Under the pieces are notes generated by a model. That model was not told the DNA's origin, searched no databases, and saw only the letters and a list, made by a program, of their open reading frames with translations. From contig CAIIXF020000174.1 in the NCBI GenBank assembly GCA_903813345.2, forward strand, positions 1 through 25,000: a DNA stretch of 25,000 nt. Reading direction: 5' to 3'. A program made the position numbers and the translations under genes. Shown here in pieces: positions 9,639 through 18,730 of the stretch; position 1 is the stretch's first letter, and the number at the start of each line of letters is the position of its first letter. This DNA is from Owenia fusiformis. Taxonomy: Eukaryota > Annelida > Polychaeta > Sabellida > Oweniidae.

Positions 9639-10205
9639 GGTCATAAACTTGGGTCTCAGTTGGATTTGGTCAAGCCAGTTAGTTTGCAAGAACATGTAAC
9701 AAAAAGCAGGAAAGTCAACAATTCTATCATGATCAATCTGCTTAATCCAGGGAATTTAAGGTGGGGGATCCTGTTTTTGCATTGAACTTTGCTAAAGGTC
9801 CCAGATGGCTTGAAGGTAGCATTTGTTGTAAAACAGGTCCAGTGTCTGTGCATATTTCACTCACAGATGATCAAGAAATCCATAGGCATATTGACCATGT
9901 CCGATTGAGATACAGTGCCCTAAGTGAAAGTGAGGTTACTATGGAAACCAGTATGCCTCACAATGTAAATGTTAGTGAAAGTGTAATAATTCCAAAGAGG
10001 AATTATAATGTTCAAAAATCTTCTTCAGCATCTGAGCATAAACCAGAATCTGGCACATCAGGTTCTATCTATCATTAATAGTAATCCTAACACCAGTGCA
10101 GGTGCAAACAATCATACTCCTAGCAAAGATTCTCCAAGTAAAGTGACTCTAAGAAGATCTACACATTCTAAGAAACCTCCAGAGAGACCCATCATGGAGT
10201 TTTAA
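9639..10205 (+). pseudogene. Ty3/Gypsy integrase C-terminus (remnant C)
   Basis: The frame reads LGHKLGSQLDLVKPVSLQEH, the post-catalytic segment of K02A2.6-like integrases. After a frameshift near 9760 comes VGDPVFALNFAKGPRWLEGS and KTGPVSVHISL, the GPY/F module that follows the integrase core. Then IHRHIDHVRLRY precedes a long Ser/Asn-rich linker. A further frameshift near 10010-10070 leads to VTLRRSTHSKKPPERPIMEF and the stop at 10203-10205, the usual C-terminal signature. The integrase catalytic core, RT and gag are missing. It belongs with the polypurine tract and probable LTR just downstream. Its C-terminus differs from remnant A, so it is a third distinct copy. Confidence 0.85.
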
Positions 10206-10389
10206 CTCTATCTCTGTATAAACTGTGAAACTTTGAATCAGCTTTATCTACCAGTGAACAGAAACATTTATTACAAGAACTGATATATAAGTGGTCATCA
10301 ATTTTGAACTTGGTAACTACAATACTGTTTTCAACTTGTGGTAACTACAGTTTATATACTACTGTTTGTGTAATAATTATATTCCATCT

Positions 10390-10402
10390 AAGGAAGGAGG
10401 AA
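10390..10402 (+). other. polypurine tract of remnant C
   Basis: 'aaggaaggaggaa' lies about 185 bp downstream of the pol stop and directly before 'tgtaatgt'. This is the expected place and composition for the plus-strand primer tract of a Ty3/Gypsy element. Confidence 0.6.
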
Positions 10403-10575
10403 TGTAATGTATTCAAATTGTTTCTCGGTATTTAACAATTTATATATATTTGTTCAGTGAAATTATTGCTTGCAAGCTTCCCCTCATGCAACAGTCTGTA
10501 CTTTTGCCCAGAGTAAAATGAAATAAAATGTTTAGTGCTCTGATTAAAACATCAGTTTATGTTTAATATAGAACA
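10403..10575 (+). mobile_element. probable 3' LTR of remnant C
   Basis: It starts TGTAATGT right after the polypurine tract, has AATAAA at 10522-10527 and can end at 'gaaca' (TG...CA), which gives a 173 bp LTR. No second copy exists in the window, so the right border is a guess. Confidence 0.45.
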
Positions 10576-11031
10576 ATAAGGCTAAACACTGAAGAAAAGG
10601 GGATCAAACCTGGAAAACAAACCTGGGTTTGATTCAAGCTCCAATTCATCAGATACAGTTCTGATTCAGACAGTTAAAATTCATCAGATTCAAAGTCTAA
10701 ATGGAAATTAAAAGATGTATGCATTTGTTCATAAATTAACTGGTCAGAAAATATTCTGCCAGTATATGTAGAAGTGTATGAAAGGATGATGGAAAAGGCT
10801 ACCAACCAAGCCTACCTACCTTAGATGCACTAAAAATTCCTAAAAAATTGTGATATGTGTCACATAAGATTTCTAACATTCTGGGGTCATTAGCCACAAT
10901 CTTTAAAAATCATATCAAGGAATACATTGTTATTTATTTTGAAATATTGTTTTCGGTAACTTAAGCACTATAAACGGCTGCTATCAGGTGGTTATAATGA
11001 TGTGGCTGAGGACAACCATTAATTTTTAAGA
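10576..11031. other. no gene seen
   Basis: A small imperfect hairpin 'atcaaacctgg ... cctgggtttgat' lies at about 10602-10633, with short 'ttcatcaga' repetitions after it. The end of the stretch (10985-11030) reads like the 3' end of a retroelement just before a polypurine run. Otherwise featureless. Confidence 0.35.
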
Positions 11032-11592
11032 GGGGGGGGGTAGTGTAGAGACCCACCCTGTATATAGCTATCTATCATAACATATTTAGTCAGTGTGTGT
11101 CCCTTTAATATCTATAATCAGGATTTAACCATATCATGTCCCTTTAACATGATCATTTTTAGACGTAGGCCTGGACCATCATATCAGAGCCAGTATATTT
11201 GCAGAAAAAACCTATTCATCATCGTAAAACGCTGAAATTGCAGTCTCAACTTTGCGTCACTTTCCAAAGTGACATCATTTTTCAGTCCCTACCTCACAAC
11301 TCTTGTCCAATAAGCTGCTCTTACTGCCTTTTTTACTACCCTACGTAGCCTTAAAAACCTTGGTAATATCCCATTTTTAGCAACATTACATGTATTTTTC
11401 CCTACGTCGTCTCCAAGATTGCGTATGTCCATCTGTTGTCTTTTGTCTGTGTCTTTTGTGGATACAATGTAACAATTCCCGCACCGCTGAGTTTGAGATT
11501 CGACAAATACACTCGCTATTCCCACAGTCTGACGGTACGATATCCAAGATTGCTCAGGAATCAAGATACTGATGAGTGTTGTTTTCGACACA
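11032..11592 (+). mobile_element. possible solo LTR after a G-rich polypurine tract
   Basis: 'aattttta agag' is followed by a G9 run (11032-11040) and then 'tagtgtagagacccaccctg', a plausible LTR start at 11044 (TGTAGAGACCC). A TATA-like 'tgtatatagc' follows. A possible end is 'gttttcgacaca' at about 11592, before 'cggaggggcattggcg', which could be a primer-binding region. No second copy or matching coding region is present, so this is tentative. The ORFs on both strands here have no recognisable domain. Confidence 0.3.
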
Positions 11593-12575
11593 CGGAGGGG
11601 CATTGGCGTCTGGGTAAGTTAATCTTAGTACTGTATAGAGATCTATAGCATTCCATTAGGGAGTGAAGAGATTTGAGGTCACGTGATCACATACGTCACT
11701 TTTGAAGTCTAGATTCATTCATTATACTTGAACATTTTAGTGGGTTATTGTACTTTAGACAGCTTTTAACTTGAACTTGATTATAATTGAATGAAGTCCT
11801 TACGGGCACATTCCATTGAGTTCACACCTCTGGTGTTTAAGATAACATCCCCAGTCTTTGACGGTTGCAAGTTCACAGCTCTTTCCCATTTATCAAAGTC
11901 TCGTTCGGACTTTTAACGCATAGCTGACGTCACTTTTCATGCTATTAGTTCCCGACTGAATTTATAGAGGGCATAAAATTCAACTTTATTACAAAATCGT
12001 TGTTGGAAATTCTGTTCTGGTTTGAAGTAGTATCCCGGTCATAATTTTGAAAACATTTAAACAGACTGCAGAGTGCAGATTTCAGCGCTATTGAGATTAA
12101 TTTAATTCTCATAGATTTAAAGACATTTAGCATTTATGTAAACTATAATCTATATAATCTAAACAGTATTTATTCACATTGTACATATATATTTCAGTTG
12201 CGACATAAAACGCAAGTATAACAGAATAGACTTTATTGTATGAATATATTTCTTGTATGATTTACTATTAGTTGGTAGTTGGTGTGGTGATATTTAAAGT
12301 ACCTAATCCCTGATTCTTTTTAGCTTGTTGTGTTGTATTTGTGTAGGTTTGTTTGTAACTTCACCCTTTTGACACGAAACCTAACCTTTGATCTATCATA
12401 TTCTTGAACCCTATTCATCACTTACCTCATTAGTAATTTCTTATGAAGTACTAGTCCGATTTCCCTTTGTTCTGGCTCACACTACCCAGGTTATCCGGGT
12501 TATTGGATGGTATTTTATATATCTACAGTATATGAATTATGATATTCATGTGAGATAATCCCATTTATTTTGCAG
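11593..12575. other. about 1 kb without a recognisable gene
   Basis: Mostly A+T-rich sequence with 'gtcacgtgatcac' near 11680 and 'gctgacgtcact' near 11922 as isolated palindromic sites. The last part (about 12480-12575) ends in a good 3' splice site, 'ccatttattttgcag', so it is probably an intron of the transposase gene that follows. Confidence 0.4.
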
Positions 12576-12750
12576 GTATGTAGAAAGTGCTGTGCAGTCT
12601 GATAACTTCATTCTCTATGAGATACCTAAGACAGGACCTTGTGTAGAGAGGGACAGTAATTCTGTTGCTATACAAGTAGACGAGTTTGAACTGATGAGAC
12701 TGCAACCTGAGATTGAATCCCCATGTCCAAAGTATGTAGAAACTCCTCAA
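12576..12750 (+). CDS. upstream exon of the P-element/THAP9-like transposase gene
   Basis: The acceptor 'ttattttgcag' ends at 12575 and the donor 'caag|gtatga' begins at 12751. The frame in between is open and reads YVESAVQSDNFILYEIPKTG and later VAIQVDEFELMRLQPEIESP. The exon ends after the first base of a codon. The next exon, at 13083, supplies exactly two bases (GT) before FHICPGNWEEQF, so the splice is phase-compatible. The function of this segment (between the expected N-terminal THAP zinc finger and the CxGN region) is not known. A THAP finger (C2CH) was not found upstream in the window. Confidence 0.55.
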
Positions 12751-14060
12751 GGTATGATGGAATAAAATGAAGAAGAAGCAGAGGAAATTTATTTTTCCAA
12801 TTGCATAAACATTTCCAAAATGAAGAGACATTTTTCCATTATTGATGAAACATTTTCCAACTTTTTCTATTATGCCTGACCAAAGCCAAATTTCAATATG
12901 TAGTTTTTACAAAACAGCTGGTTTTCCATATGCAATAATATGTGTCAATGTAAGCAGCTCTGGTTTTCCATCTGTTAGTGTACATGGTGTTGCCATACCT
13001 TCCACACATAGGTTCTGGGAAGGACTGCCAAATACTTTTGTAAGTTTGGACAACATTTTGTTGATTTTAAGCAGTCTTTCAGGTTTTCACATTTGCCCTG
13101 GGAACTGGGAAGAGCAGTTTCAAAATATTTTACCTATTGACAAACTCCCACAAGTATGGGATTTCAGGTTATAGAGAAGGTGACTTCAATGCAAATTTAC
13201 ATGACATATCATATAATTCATCAGTCAGATCAATCAAATGTAGTTTTTAGTTCAGAAATCACACAATAGCCTTTCAAAGTCATATCTCAGGTGGGTGCTC
13301 TGATTGTTGTGTATATAGAGGCACCCTCAGAAAAATTATAAGTAGGCAAAAGAAAAAAAATGTATCTAGTCCAGTTAGAATTTTAGAGAGAGACCAAGTC
13401 CACACCTCAGTAGCATCAGTTGTGTCAGAGCAGTTCACTTGAATGATAAAGACAGCGAGGACATATTTTCTTTAGTTCAGAAACTCCTCTTAGTTTGCCA
13501 AGACTTCTGGGAACAACAGAAAAAATTAAATAAGTGCAAATCAAAACAGGGTATACGTTGGCACCTAATGATCATTATATGGTGCATTTATATGCAACAT
13601 AAAGGTGCCAAGGCATATGATGTTCTCAGAAATTCAGGGTTTATCACTCTTCCAAGCAAAAGTACTCTTTTTGACTATACCAATGCTATCCCCTCTACAA
13701 TGGGCTTAAATAACAACACTGTAGAACAGCTTGGTTTCTTTGATCCAGGCTCAGAACATAGGCAGTTTGTAGGGATTTTACAAGATGAGGTGAACGTTGA
13801 GCAGAAGTTTATGATCATAACACAGGTGATTTAGTTGGCTATGTAGACCTGGACATGTATGGAAATGCCATGATTAATTTAGAAAATGGCCTTTTACAGC
13901 ATGAAAGACAACTTGCCAAATATGTTATCGTTCTAATGATCCGTGGTGTGACACCCAGTCTTAAAATTGACCTTGCAGCTTTTTCCACTCCAGGGGTCAA
14001 CTCAGCAATGCTCTACTCAATAATTTGGACAGCTATCAGAGTACTTGAGCAAAACTGTAA

Positions 14061-14156
14061 TTTTTTTGAAATTCACAATGTTGAGAATGAAGATTGTGTC
14101 GTGGCTTCACCAAAGAGAATTTTTTTTGAAATTCACAATGTTGAGAATGAAGATTG
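14061..14156 (+). repeat. 60 bp in-frame direct duplication in the transposase
   Basis: A 36 bp block beginning 'tttttttgaaattcacaatg' is identical at 14061-14096 and 14121-14156, exactly 60 bp apart. It gives two copies of FFEIHNVENEDC separated by VVASPKRI. In intact relatives one copy of this block follows the catalytic 'DGASPNR'-type motif. Here the first copy sits upstream and the catalytic Asp is not recognisable. Confidence 0.9.
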
Positions 14157-14879
14157 CCTTTTCTATACAACTAATTCTTATTATCCAGACAGGAATATAT
14201 ATTTTATATCAGATGTGCCGCATCTCCTCAAAACATCGAGAAATTGTTTTTCAAATTCAGGGAGCCACTCCAACAGTAGAATTTTATGGAAAAACGAGAA
14301 AAACATAAGCTGGATGCACATTTATAGACTTTATGAAGAACACATTGAACCAAATTTATATTCACCTTGTCCAAAACTTACCTGTTTACATGTTGACCTT
14401 AACTCTCATACAATAATGGAAGTTAATCTCGGTGCCCAAATTTTTAGCAACACTGTTGCCAATGCAATTGAAAACTTTTATGGAGACAATGTTAGTGAAA
14501 CAGTGAAATTCATGAGGCATATGAACCGCTTTTTTGACTGTTTAAATGTACGAAGTTTGACAGAAGGCATGAGAAAACGCAATGATGACCTTAAGCCATA
14601 CAGAAACAGTGACGATCCACGATTGCATTATTTAAAGAACGAGTTTTTGGGTTACTTAGAAGAGTGGGAAAGGAGTGGCATGGCTAGGGAGGTTCCATTT
14701 TCTAAGGGTGATCGAAATAGAATGATGCTGAGTCACCAGACAGTCAAAGGGCTACGCATCACAATAAATTCAATTGTTTCCTGTATAAGCACAGTCTTAG
14801 ATGCAGGGGCAGACTTTGTGTTCAGCTACAATTTTAATAAGGACCCCTTGGAGGAAATGTTTGGGCACTTAAGGCACAA

Positions 14880-14894
14880 GGGGGGGGGGGGGGG
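14880..14894 (+). repeat. G15 homopolymer causing a frameshift
   Basis: It falls exactly where relatives encode Lys-Gly-Gly(-Ala/Thr)-Asn-Asp-Asn-Pro. The count leaves the downstream block DNPSVYEV in another frame. It is either replication slippage or an assembly miscall. Confidence 0.85.
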
Positions 14895-15189
14895 CAAATG
14901 ATAACCCGTCAGTTTATGAAGTAAAAATGCCCTCCATAAACTGAGATTACTGAGAACCGCCAATTTTGCTGTTATTAGGGGAAATGTTAGGGTGGATCAT
15001 GGGCAAATGCAAATTGACAATGACCCATTGCAAAGAAGACAGCGAGCTGACTGACGTCACAGGTGAATGATTAATGACAGACCATTTTCGATAAGTTTGT
15101 TCTAGCCCCTGTGCTGAGTATAACAAGCTCAAGAGGTGCCTTAGGGCTATCTCTGAGTTGTTTGATTCTAGCACTTTAATTACTTTACA

Positions 15190-15396
15190 GATGTTGAAGA
15201 TGAGCTGCACTTTGTTATGAGATGCAAAATCTACGAAAGTGAGCGCACTATATTACTAGATAAAATTCAAACGTCAAATAAGGACTTTTCTAACATGACT
15301 GAGGAAAACAAGTTCCTATACATTATGTCATACAAATCAAATATGGAGGAAGTCCTGCATTTCATTGACAGGTGCTTTAAGAAAAGAAACCTATAA
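15190..15396 (+). pseudogene. C-terminal end of a LINE ORF2
   Basis: The frame DVEDELHFVMRCKIYESERT, then EENKFLYIMSYKSNMEEVLH, FIDRCFKKRNL and TAA is the conserved tail of many LINE reverse-transcriptase polyproteins, where 'C...vEdE.HFl..C..Y...R' forms a zinc-binding segment after the RT domain. It lacks a start codon. The first Cys pair expected just upstream and the RT itself are missing, so this is a 5'-truncated copy, as is common for LINEs. The downstream 3' UTR carries a twice-repeated 'tgtataaatgta' (about 15440-15470) and AATAAA at about 15502. It abuts the P-type transposase remnant but is unrelated to it. Confidence 0.75.
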
Positions 15397-15521
15397 CATC
15401 GCAACCATTACAACACAATATCTTTGTAGATTAATGTGACTGTATAAATGTAACTGTATAAATGTAGTCTGGCCATGCCCTGATAACACAGTGGCCGTGC
15501 CTTAATAAATTCTAAAATTCT

Positions 15522-15770
15522 ATATGTGAAGAAATGGTGCTTTTAAAATCTTAATCTTCTTTAGCACAGGATTTCATTCTGTGTTTTCATTAACTATTGT
15601 CTCATATGTGGCCTATTTTATATTTTTGATGAAAAAATGATCTCATACATATATGTGAAGAAATGGTGCTTTTAACATCTTAATCTTATTTATTGTATCA
15701 TATTTAGCCTATTTTATATTTTTTTATGAAGAATGATCTTGAATGAAGAAGTGGTGCTTTAGCATTTCAT
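15522..15770 (+). repeat. imperfect tandem repeat, about 2.3 units
   Basis: 'atatgtgaagaaatggtgct' starts at 15522 and 15651 (129 bp apart), and a truncated 'gaatgaagaagtggtgcttt' lies at 15741. Each unit continues 'ttaa.atcttaatctt' and 'cctattttatattttt'. It lies in or just after the 3' UTR of the LINE fragment. Confidence 0.75.
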
Positions 15771-15957
15771 GTTTTATGTTTCACATGATTTGCATACCCA
15801 TTTTTTATTTGCAAGTACAGATATTGTATCAACATGCCTACTTTGTATAAACTCATGAGTTTTTTTTATGTCTCTGCCTCAATATTTCACTTGACAAGAG
15901 AGAAATTTAAGATTTTTTTCTCCAGAAATATGAAATATAAAAAATCTCGAAAATTGA
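15771..15957. other. short A+T-rich spacer
   Basis: No coding or repeat signal beyond T-runs and A-runs. Its frames are open only because of base composition. Confidence 0.4.
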
Positions 15958-16084
15958 AAATGAATAAACGCATGGAGAACACCGCGTCTCGAACTCGCAA
16001 CCTCGTGGTTACGGCGCCCAATCGCCTAGCCTGAATGTGCTGGCGCCTAAGCCCTCTCGGCCAACTCGACAACCCCAAAAAAAA
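15958..16084 (-). mobile_element. tRNA-Leu-like SINE, copy 2
   Basis: Same element as at 7158-7285, with about five substitutions and one deletion ('ctgaatgtgctggcgcc' versus 'ctgaacgtgcctggcgcc'). The minus strand keeps the A box TGGCCGAGAGG and the B box GTTCGAGAC. It sits immediately upstream of the DIRS-like element and on the same side as its gag-like tail. Confidence 0.85.
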
Positions 16085-16121
16085 TTGTTTTGTTAGTCGA
16101 TCTGACTAATGTTCAAAAACA

Positions 16122-16544
16122 TTGAAAAACCTTGCCAAAGACGGAAAAGACATTAATGTTCTGAAACAAAATTTCAAGAAAATTTTAAGAAATTTGGGCA
16201 GCCCTTTTAAGGAGGCCACTTGTCACACAATGATGGAGACGATTGGCAGAATGCAAGAGCTGACACTAACTACAGAGCTTGTGGCAAAGGACATGGTCAT
16301 GAATCAAGCGCCAACACAGCCACCACTGCAGGAAAATCCTCTTCCAATGACAGAATTGTCAAATTTATTAACTCAACCAATTGTTCAAAAAGTGGGTGTG
16401 CTGACAGATTATCATAGTCAAGAGACACCAATCTCAAGTCTTGCAAAAACTCAGGTAATTATATTAATATTGAAGTCTCAAAGAAACCTAACAGGGAACA
16501 TGCAAGTTGGGGCAAGGTTACCAAAATTTCTTGAAAAATGTTAA
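16122..16544 (+). pseudogene. DIRS gag C-terminus overlapping pol start
   Basis: Two frames are informative. One (16220-16417) reads SHNDGDDWQNARADTNYR, then ACGKGHGHESSANTATTAGK, a Gly/Arg/Ser-type tail like that of DIRS gag proteins. The other (16122-16544) ends VGARLPKFLEKC, followed in the same region by 'QLTTDLEILKTEY', which corresponds to the 'GGRL..F...W..LT.D..IL' block at the beginning of DIRS pol. Overlapping gag and pol frames are normal in this family. A GT-rich donor-like 'cag|gtaatt' occurs at 16453 but is not needed by the model. Confidence 0.5.
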
Positions 16545-16782
16545 CTGTTAACAACAGATCTCGAAATTTTGAAAACCGAGTACAAAACAAATTCTCAAAA
16601 CTCCACCATTACACAATAAGATATATTGTCCATACTTCAACAAAATAGAATAAAAAATTAGCATTACAGCAAAAAAATCAAACCATTTTGGAAAAAATGT
16701 AATAGATATAATCAAGTGATGCAATGATCAATTTCAGAGTCACATGTTCTTGTGAGAGAAAAAGGATGGATCTCAAACATTC

Positions 16783-17170
16783 AGACTGTTGAACCATTAT
16801 TCTGGTACAGATATTTTAAAATGGAAGGCATGGTGACTGTGAGAAACATGAAATGGCCAAAGATTATGTGGTAAAACTGGATGCCCATGATGCATATATT
16901 TCCATACATCAAGGCAAAGAAAATATCCAAGATCCAGATAAGATCATTGTCATTTGGTCTGGGTCTGGCTCCACCCATCTTTAAAAACTCATGAAAGTAC
17001 CAATGGCCTCTCATGGAAAATGGGATTCAAGTTGCTGTACATGTGATATACCTTGAAGATCTATTCATGAGTGAAAATTACCTTAATCAAATCAAAATAG
17101 TGATTTATTTGTTTCAGAACCAGGGTTTTTAATTCAATTTCATGGTTAACATAATTCCAACAGAAAAGAT
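16783..17170 (+). pseudogene. DIRS-type reverse transcriptase
   Basis: The pieces, with frame changes, are FWYRYFKMEGMVTVRNM, then DYVVKLDAHDAYISIHQGK (the 'KLDLKDAYfsI' motif with the first catalytic Asp in KLDAHDAY), then 'LGLAPP.F' and KLMKVPMASHGK. Next, in shifted frames, a 'VIYLEDLFMS'-like segment stands where YLDD(L/I)L is expected, and 'LFQNQGF' follows near 17120. These are the motifs of DIRS/Ngaro RT and not of LTR elements ('KLMKPV.A.LR..G' is diagnostic). The YxDD second Asp appears altered to Glu at the nucleotide level ('ttgaagat'). Not functional. Confidence 0.75.
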
Positions 17171-17365
17171 ACTTCCAATAAAAAACTCTTGCAAAGTTAT
17201 AGTGGAAAAAAATCAACCTCAATAAGAAATCTTGCATAATCAAGTAATGAGGAAACTTCAAATTAACACTTCAAAGTGCTAAAATCTCAGGGATTAAAAA
17301 AATCCAATCAGCATTATTCATCAGTTACCAAATAAACAAAGAGTAAGAGTTAAAAAGAACTAATG

Positions 17366-17860
17366 TGGTGGGTCAACAATTGGAATGGGAGACCAATAGT
17401 CTGGAAAGAACAATAGAAGTTGTTCCAAATAAATTTTCTGGAGATCAAGTTCATAGAGATGGCAGTGAAAACATTCACAAAAAAATACAAAATACCAATT
17501 GTCACATAAAAAATGGACAACATGACATGTGAACAAAATGGGGAGAAAGAGGTCAATAGAAAGTTGAGAGCCACGGATATTGTCAATTCCTTTAGTACTA
17601 TAAGATCAGTTCAGATATTGTTTTGTGAAATAGATCACTCTTACTTACCTTCCTGGGAATCAGAATCAAGTTGCAGACCAATGCATCCAATTGAAAAATA
17701 TGGGGTCCATTTCATAAAGACCTTTTTGAAGACTGGTGGAATGCCAAGAAAAGAAATATTTCAACTGGAAATTAGACCCGGAAGGTCTGAGAGTCAACAT
17801 GTTTATTCAAAATTGGAAAAACAAACAGCATATGCCTTTCCTCCATTTTGCCAAATCAGC
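17366..17860 (+). pseudogene. DIRS-type RNase H region
   Basis: It starts WWVNNWNGRPI at 17366, typical of DIRS RNase H N-termini. Later pieces are MDNMTCEQNGEKEVNR (17513; 'tDNmt' includes the expected RNase H Asp), then in another frame 'LPGNQNQVADQ' (the 'LPG..N..AD..SR' block). Finally come 'WKLDPEGLRVNMFIQNW' and TAYAFPPFCQIS, matching the 'DpEa..vdaf..nW....yaFPPF.li' end of the domain. Stops and frameshifts are frequent. Confidence 0.75.
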
Positions 17861-17894
17861 TGAACATGAGCCAAAGTAAGACAGGAGATTGCAC

Positions 17895-18192
17895 AAATAG
17901 TTCTATTAACCCTTGTATGGCAGACAACTCTGTGGTATCCGGCATTACTCGTGACAAAATTCTGATATGCTCATTAAATCAAGAAGGGAAAGTACAAGAA
18001 CTACTTACAAGAGGCCCTGGGAAATGTGGGTACGCCTGTGTGATAAACCCAGCATTGATTGTTTTCAGCATCTGTGGCAAATTTAGTCAATTGCTAACTG
18101 AAATGTTCAAATCAGGTAAGTGCTATTCATCTCTCAACACGTATAGGTCGGCATTATCAGCATATCATGGTATCCTAAGTGGCGTCAAGTGA
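17895..18192 (+). pseudogene. DIRS linker and tyrosine recombinase N-terminal domain
   Basis: The nucleotides at 17900-17975 encode 'LVWQTTLWYPALLVTKF', the conserved bridge between RNase H and recombinase. From 18063 the frame reads INPALIVFSICGKFSQLLTE, then MFKSGKCYSSLNTYRSALSA and YHGILSGVK. This is the SAM-like N-terminal core-binding domain of DIRS/phage-type recombinases ('S.st.ntyrSALSa.h'). It stops at 18190-18192. The catalytic domain is absent, so the copy is 3'-truncated here. Confidence 0.8.
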
Positions 18193-18565
18193 ATGCAATT
18201 ATACATTAGCCTGTTAAGTGCGGGAGTGTTGACATGTGTTTTTCCCAGCTGCAGATGGGAGTTTGGTAAGCATTTTTTTCTTTTATAACCCTATGCGACA
18301 GGGAGTCTGTGCAATGGGACAGTCTGCGAGACTATAAATAACACCTGCAAGACTATAAATAACACCTACGAGGTGATAAGGCCTGCGGGCCAGATATAAC
18401 GCCTGCGAGGCAGAGATGAGATTGTCTATGTGGAGTTTTGTGCCACGTTCGATAGGTGATTTGATTCAGACTTCGTGAAATGAATTACAATTAATTGTGC
18501 ATTTTGCATAAACAAGAAGATTGGTTTATGTGATGGTTTCATTATATTCCTCATTTTATTTTCAG
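18193..18565. other. spacer with a ~21 bp minisatellite
   Basis: It contains the tandem array listed separately. A tiny acceptor-donor pair ('ttttcccag' ... 'gagtttg|gtaagc', 18248-18265) could define a 17 nt microexon feeding the next exon, but this is weak. The stretch ends in a good acceptor, 'cattttattttcag', at 18565. Confidence 0.4.
18324..18420 (+). repeat. ~21 bp minisatellite, about 5 units
   Basis: 'ctgcgagactataaataaca' (18324), 'ctgcaagactataaataaca' (18345), 'ctacgaggtgataaggc' (18366), 'ctgcgggccagatataacgc' (18383) and 'ctgcgaggcagagatgag' (18403) follow one another at 17-21 bp spacing. Confidence 0.75.
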
Positions 18566-18730
18566 ACGACACGGTGTTGACGATCTTATCCAAGAAACAC
18601 TCTGTACACGTTGACCTGATCATCAAGCTAGTTAGAAGGGTGAAAGAAACATATCAGGGTGCAATAGATATCCAGAACTATGAATTGGGGAAAAAAGATC
18701 TTGTGAAAGATATGGATGAAGATTTCAATG
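18566..18730 (+). CDS. gag-like gene, exon B
   Basis: Acceptor ending at 18565 and donor 'caatg|gtaaca' at 18731. The frame DTVLTILSKKHSVHVDLIIK, then YQGAIDIQNYELGKKDLV and MDEDFN is open, with 165 nt in phase 1-1. It reads as a helical, charged domain. The last base (G) joins AG of exon C to make Glu. I do not recognise the family; the downstream exons make it gag-like. The initiating exon is not identified. Confidence 0.5.

Larger units (their letters stand above)
13083..15052 (+). pseudogene. P-element / THAP9-type transposase, broken by frameshifts
   Basis: DDE/RNase-H-fold transposase of the P superfamily. In order: GFHICPGNWEEQF after an acceptor ending 13082; then (frame change near 13160) GYREGDFNANLHD, an in-frame TAG at about 13252, and CSDCCVYRGTLRKI. 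From 13439 comes FWEQQKKLNK, RWHLMIIIWCIYMQHKGAKA, YDVLRNSGFITLPSKSTLFD and ILQDEVNVEQKF, whose first Asp is the expected catalytic residue. A one-base loss at about 13808 moves the frame to YDHNTGDLVGYVDLDMYGNA. From 13855 the long 348-codon frame holds FISDVPHLLKTSRNCF, SWMHIYRLYEEHIEPN, FFDCLNVRSLTEGMRKRNDD and DPLEEMFGHLRHKGG, all hallmark P/THAP9 blocks; the E of DPLEE is the last catalytic position. The segment that normally carries the second Asp ('DGAS.NR') is replaced by a 20-residue duplication. A G15 run (14880-14894) shifts the frame before DNPSVYEVKMPS, and one more shift leads to LLRTANFAVIRGNVRVDHGQ and the stop near 15050. Inactive. Confidence 0.9.
16085..18192 (+). mobile_element. 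DIRS-like (tyrosine recombinase) retrotransposon, decayed
   Basis: Protein homology appears in the canonical DIRS order on the plus strand: Gly/Arg-type gag tail, DIRS-type RT, RNase H with the WWVNNWNG segment, the 'VWQTTLWYPALLVTKF' linker, and the start of the tyrosine recombinase (SSLNTYRSALSAYH). DIRS elements integrate through a tyrosine recombinase instead of an integrase and have no target-site duplication. Frameshifts and stops occur every ~100-200 bp. The recombinase catalytic domain (R-H-R-Y) is not seen, and inverted or split terminal repeats are not recognisable. The name rests on protein motifs, not on ends. Confidence 0.8.

Noticed and set aside
11289-11648. Overlapping ORFs on both strands
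   Set aside because: No recognisable protein; the region fits an LTR-like non-coding sequence better.
12842-13082. N-terminal part of the 110-codon ORF as transposase coding sequence
   Set aside because: It lies inside the interval bounded by a good donor (12751) and acceptor (13082), repeats short T-rich phrases and shows no family motif; only the part after 13083 is coding-like.
16781-17586. Minus-strand ORFs of 66-78 codons
   Set aside because: They are antisense to recognisable DIRS RT and RNase H pieces.
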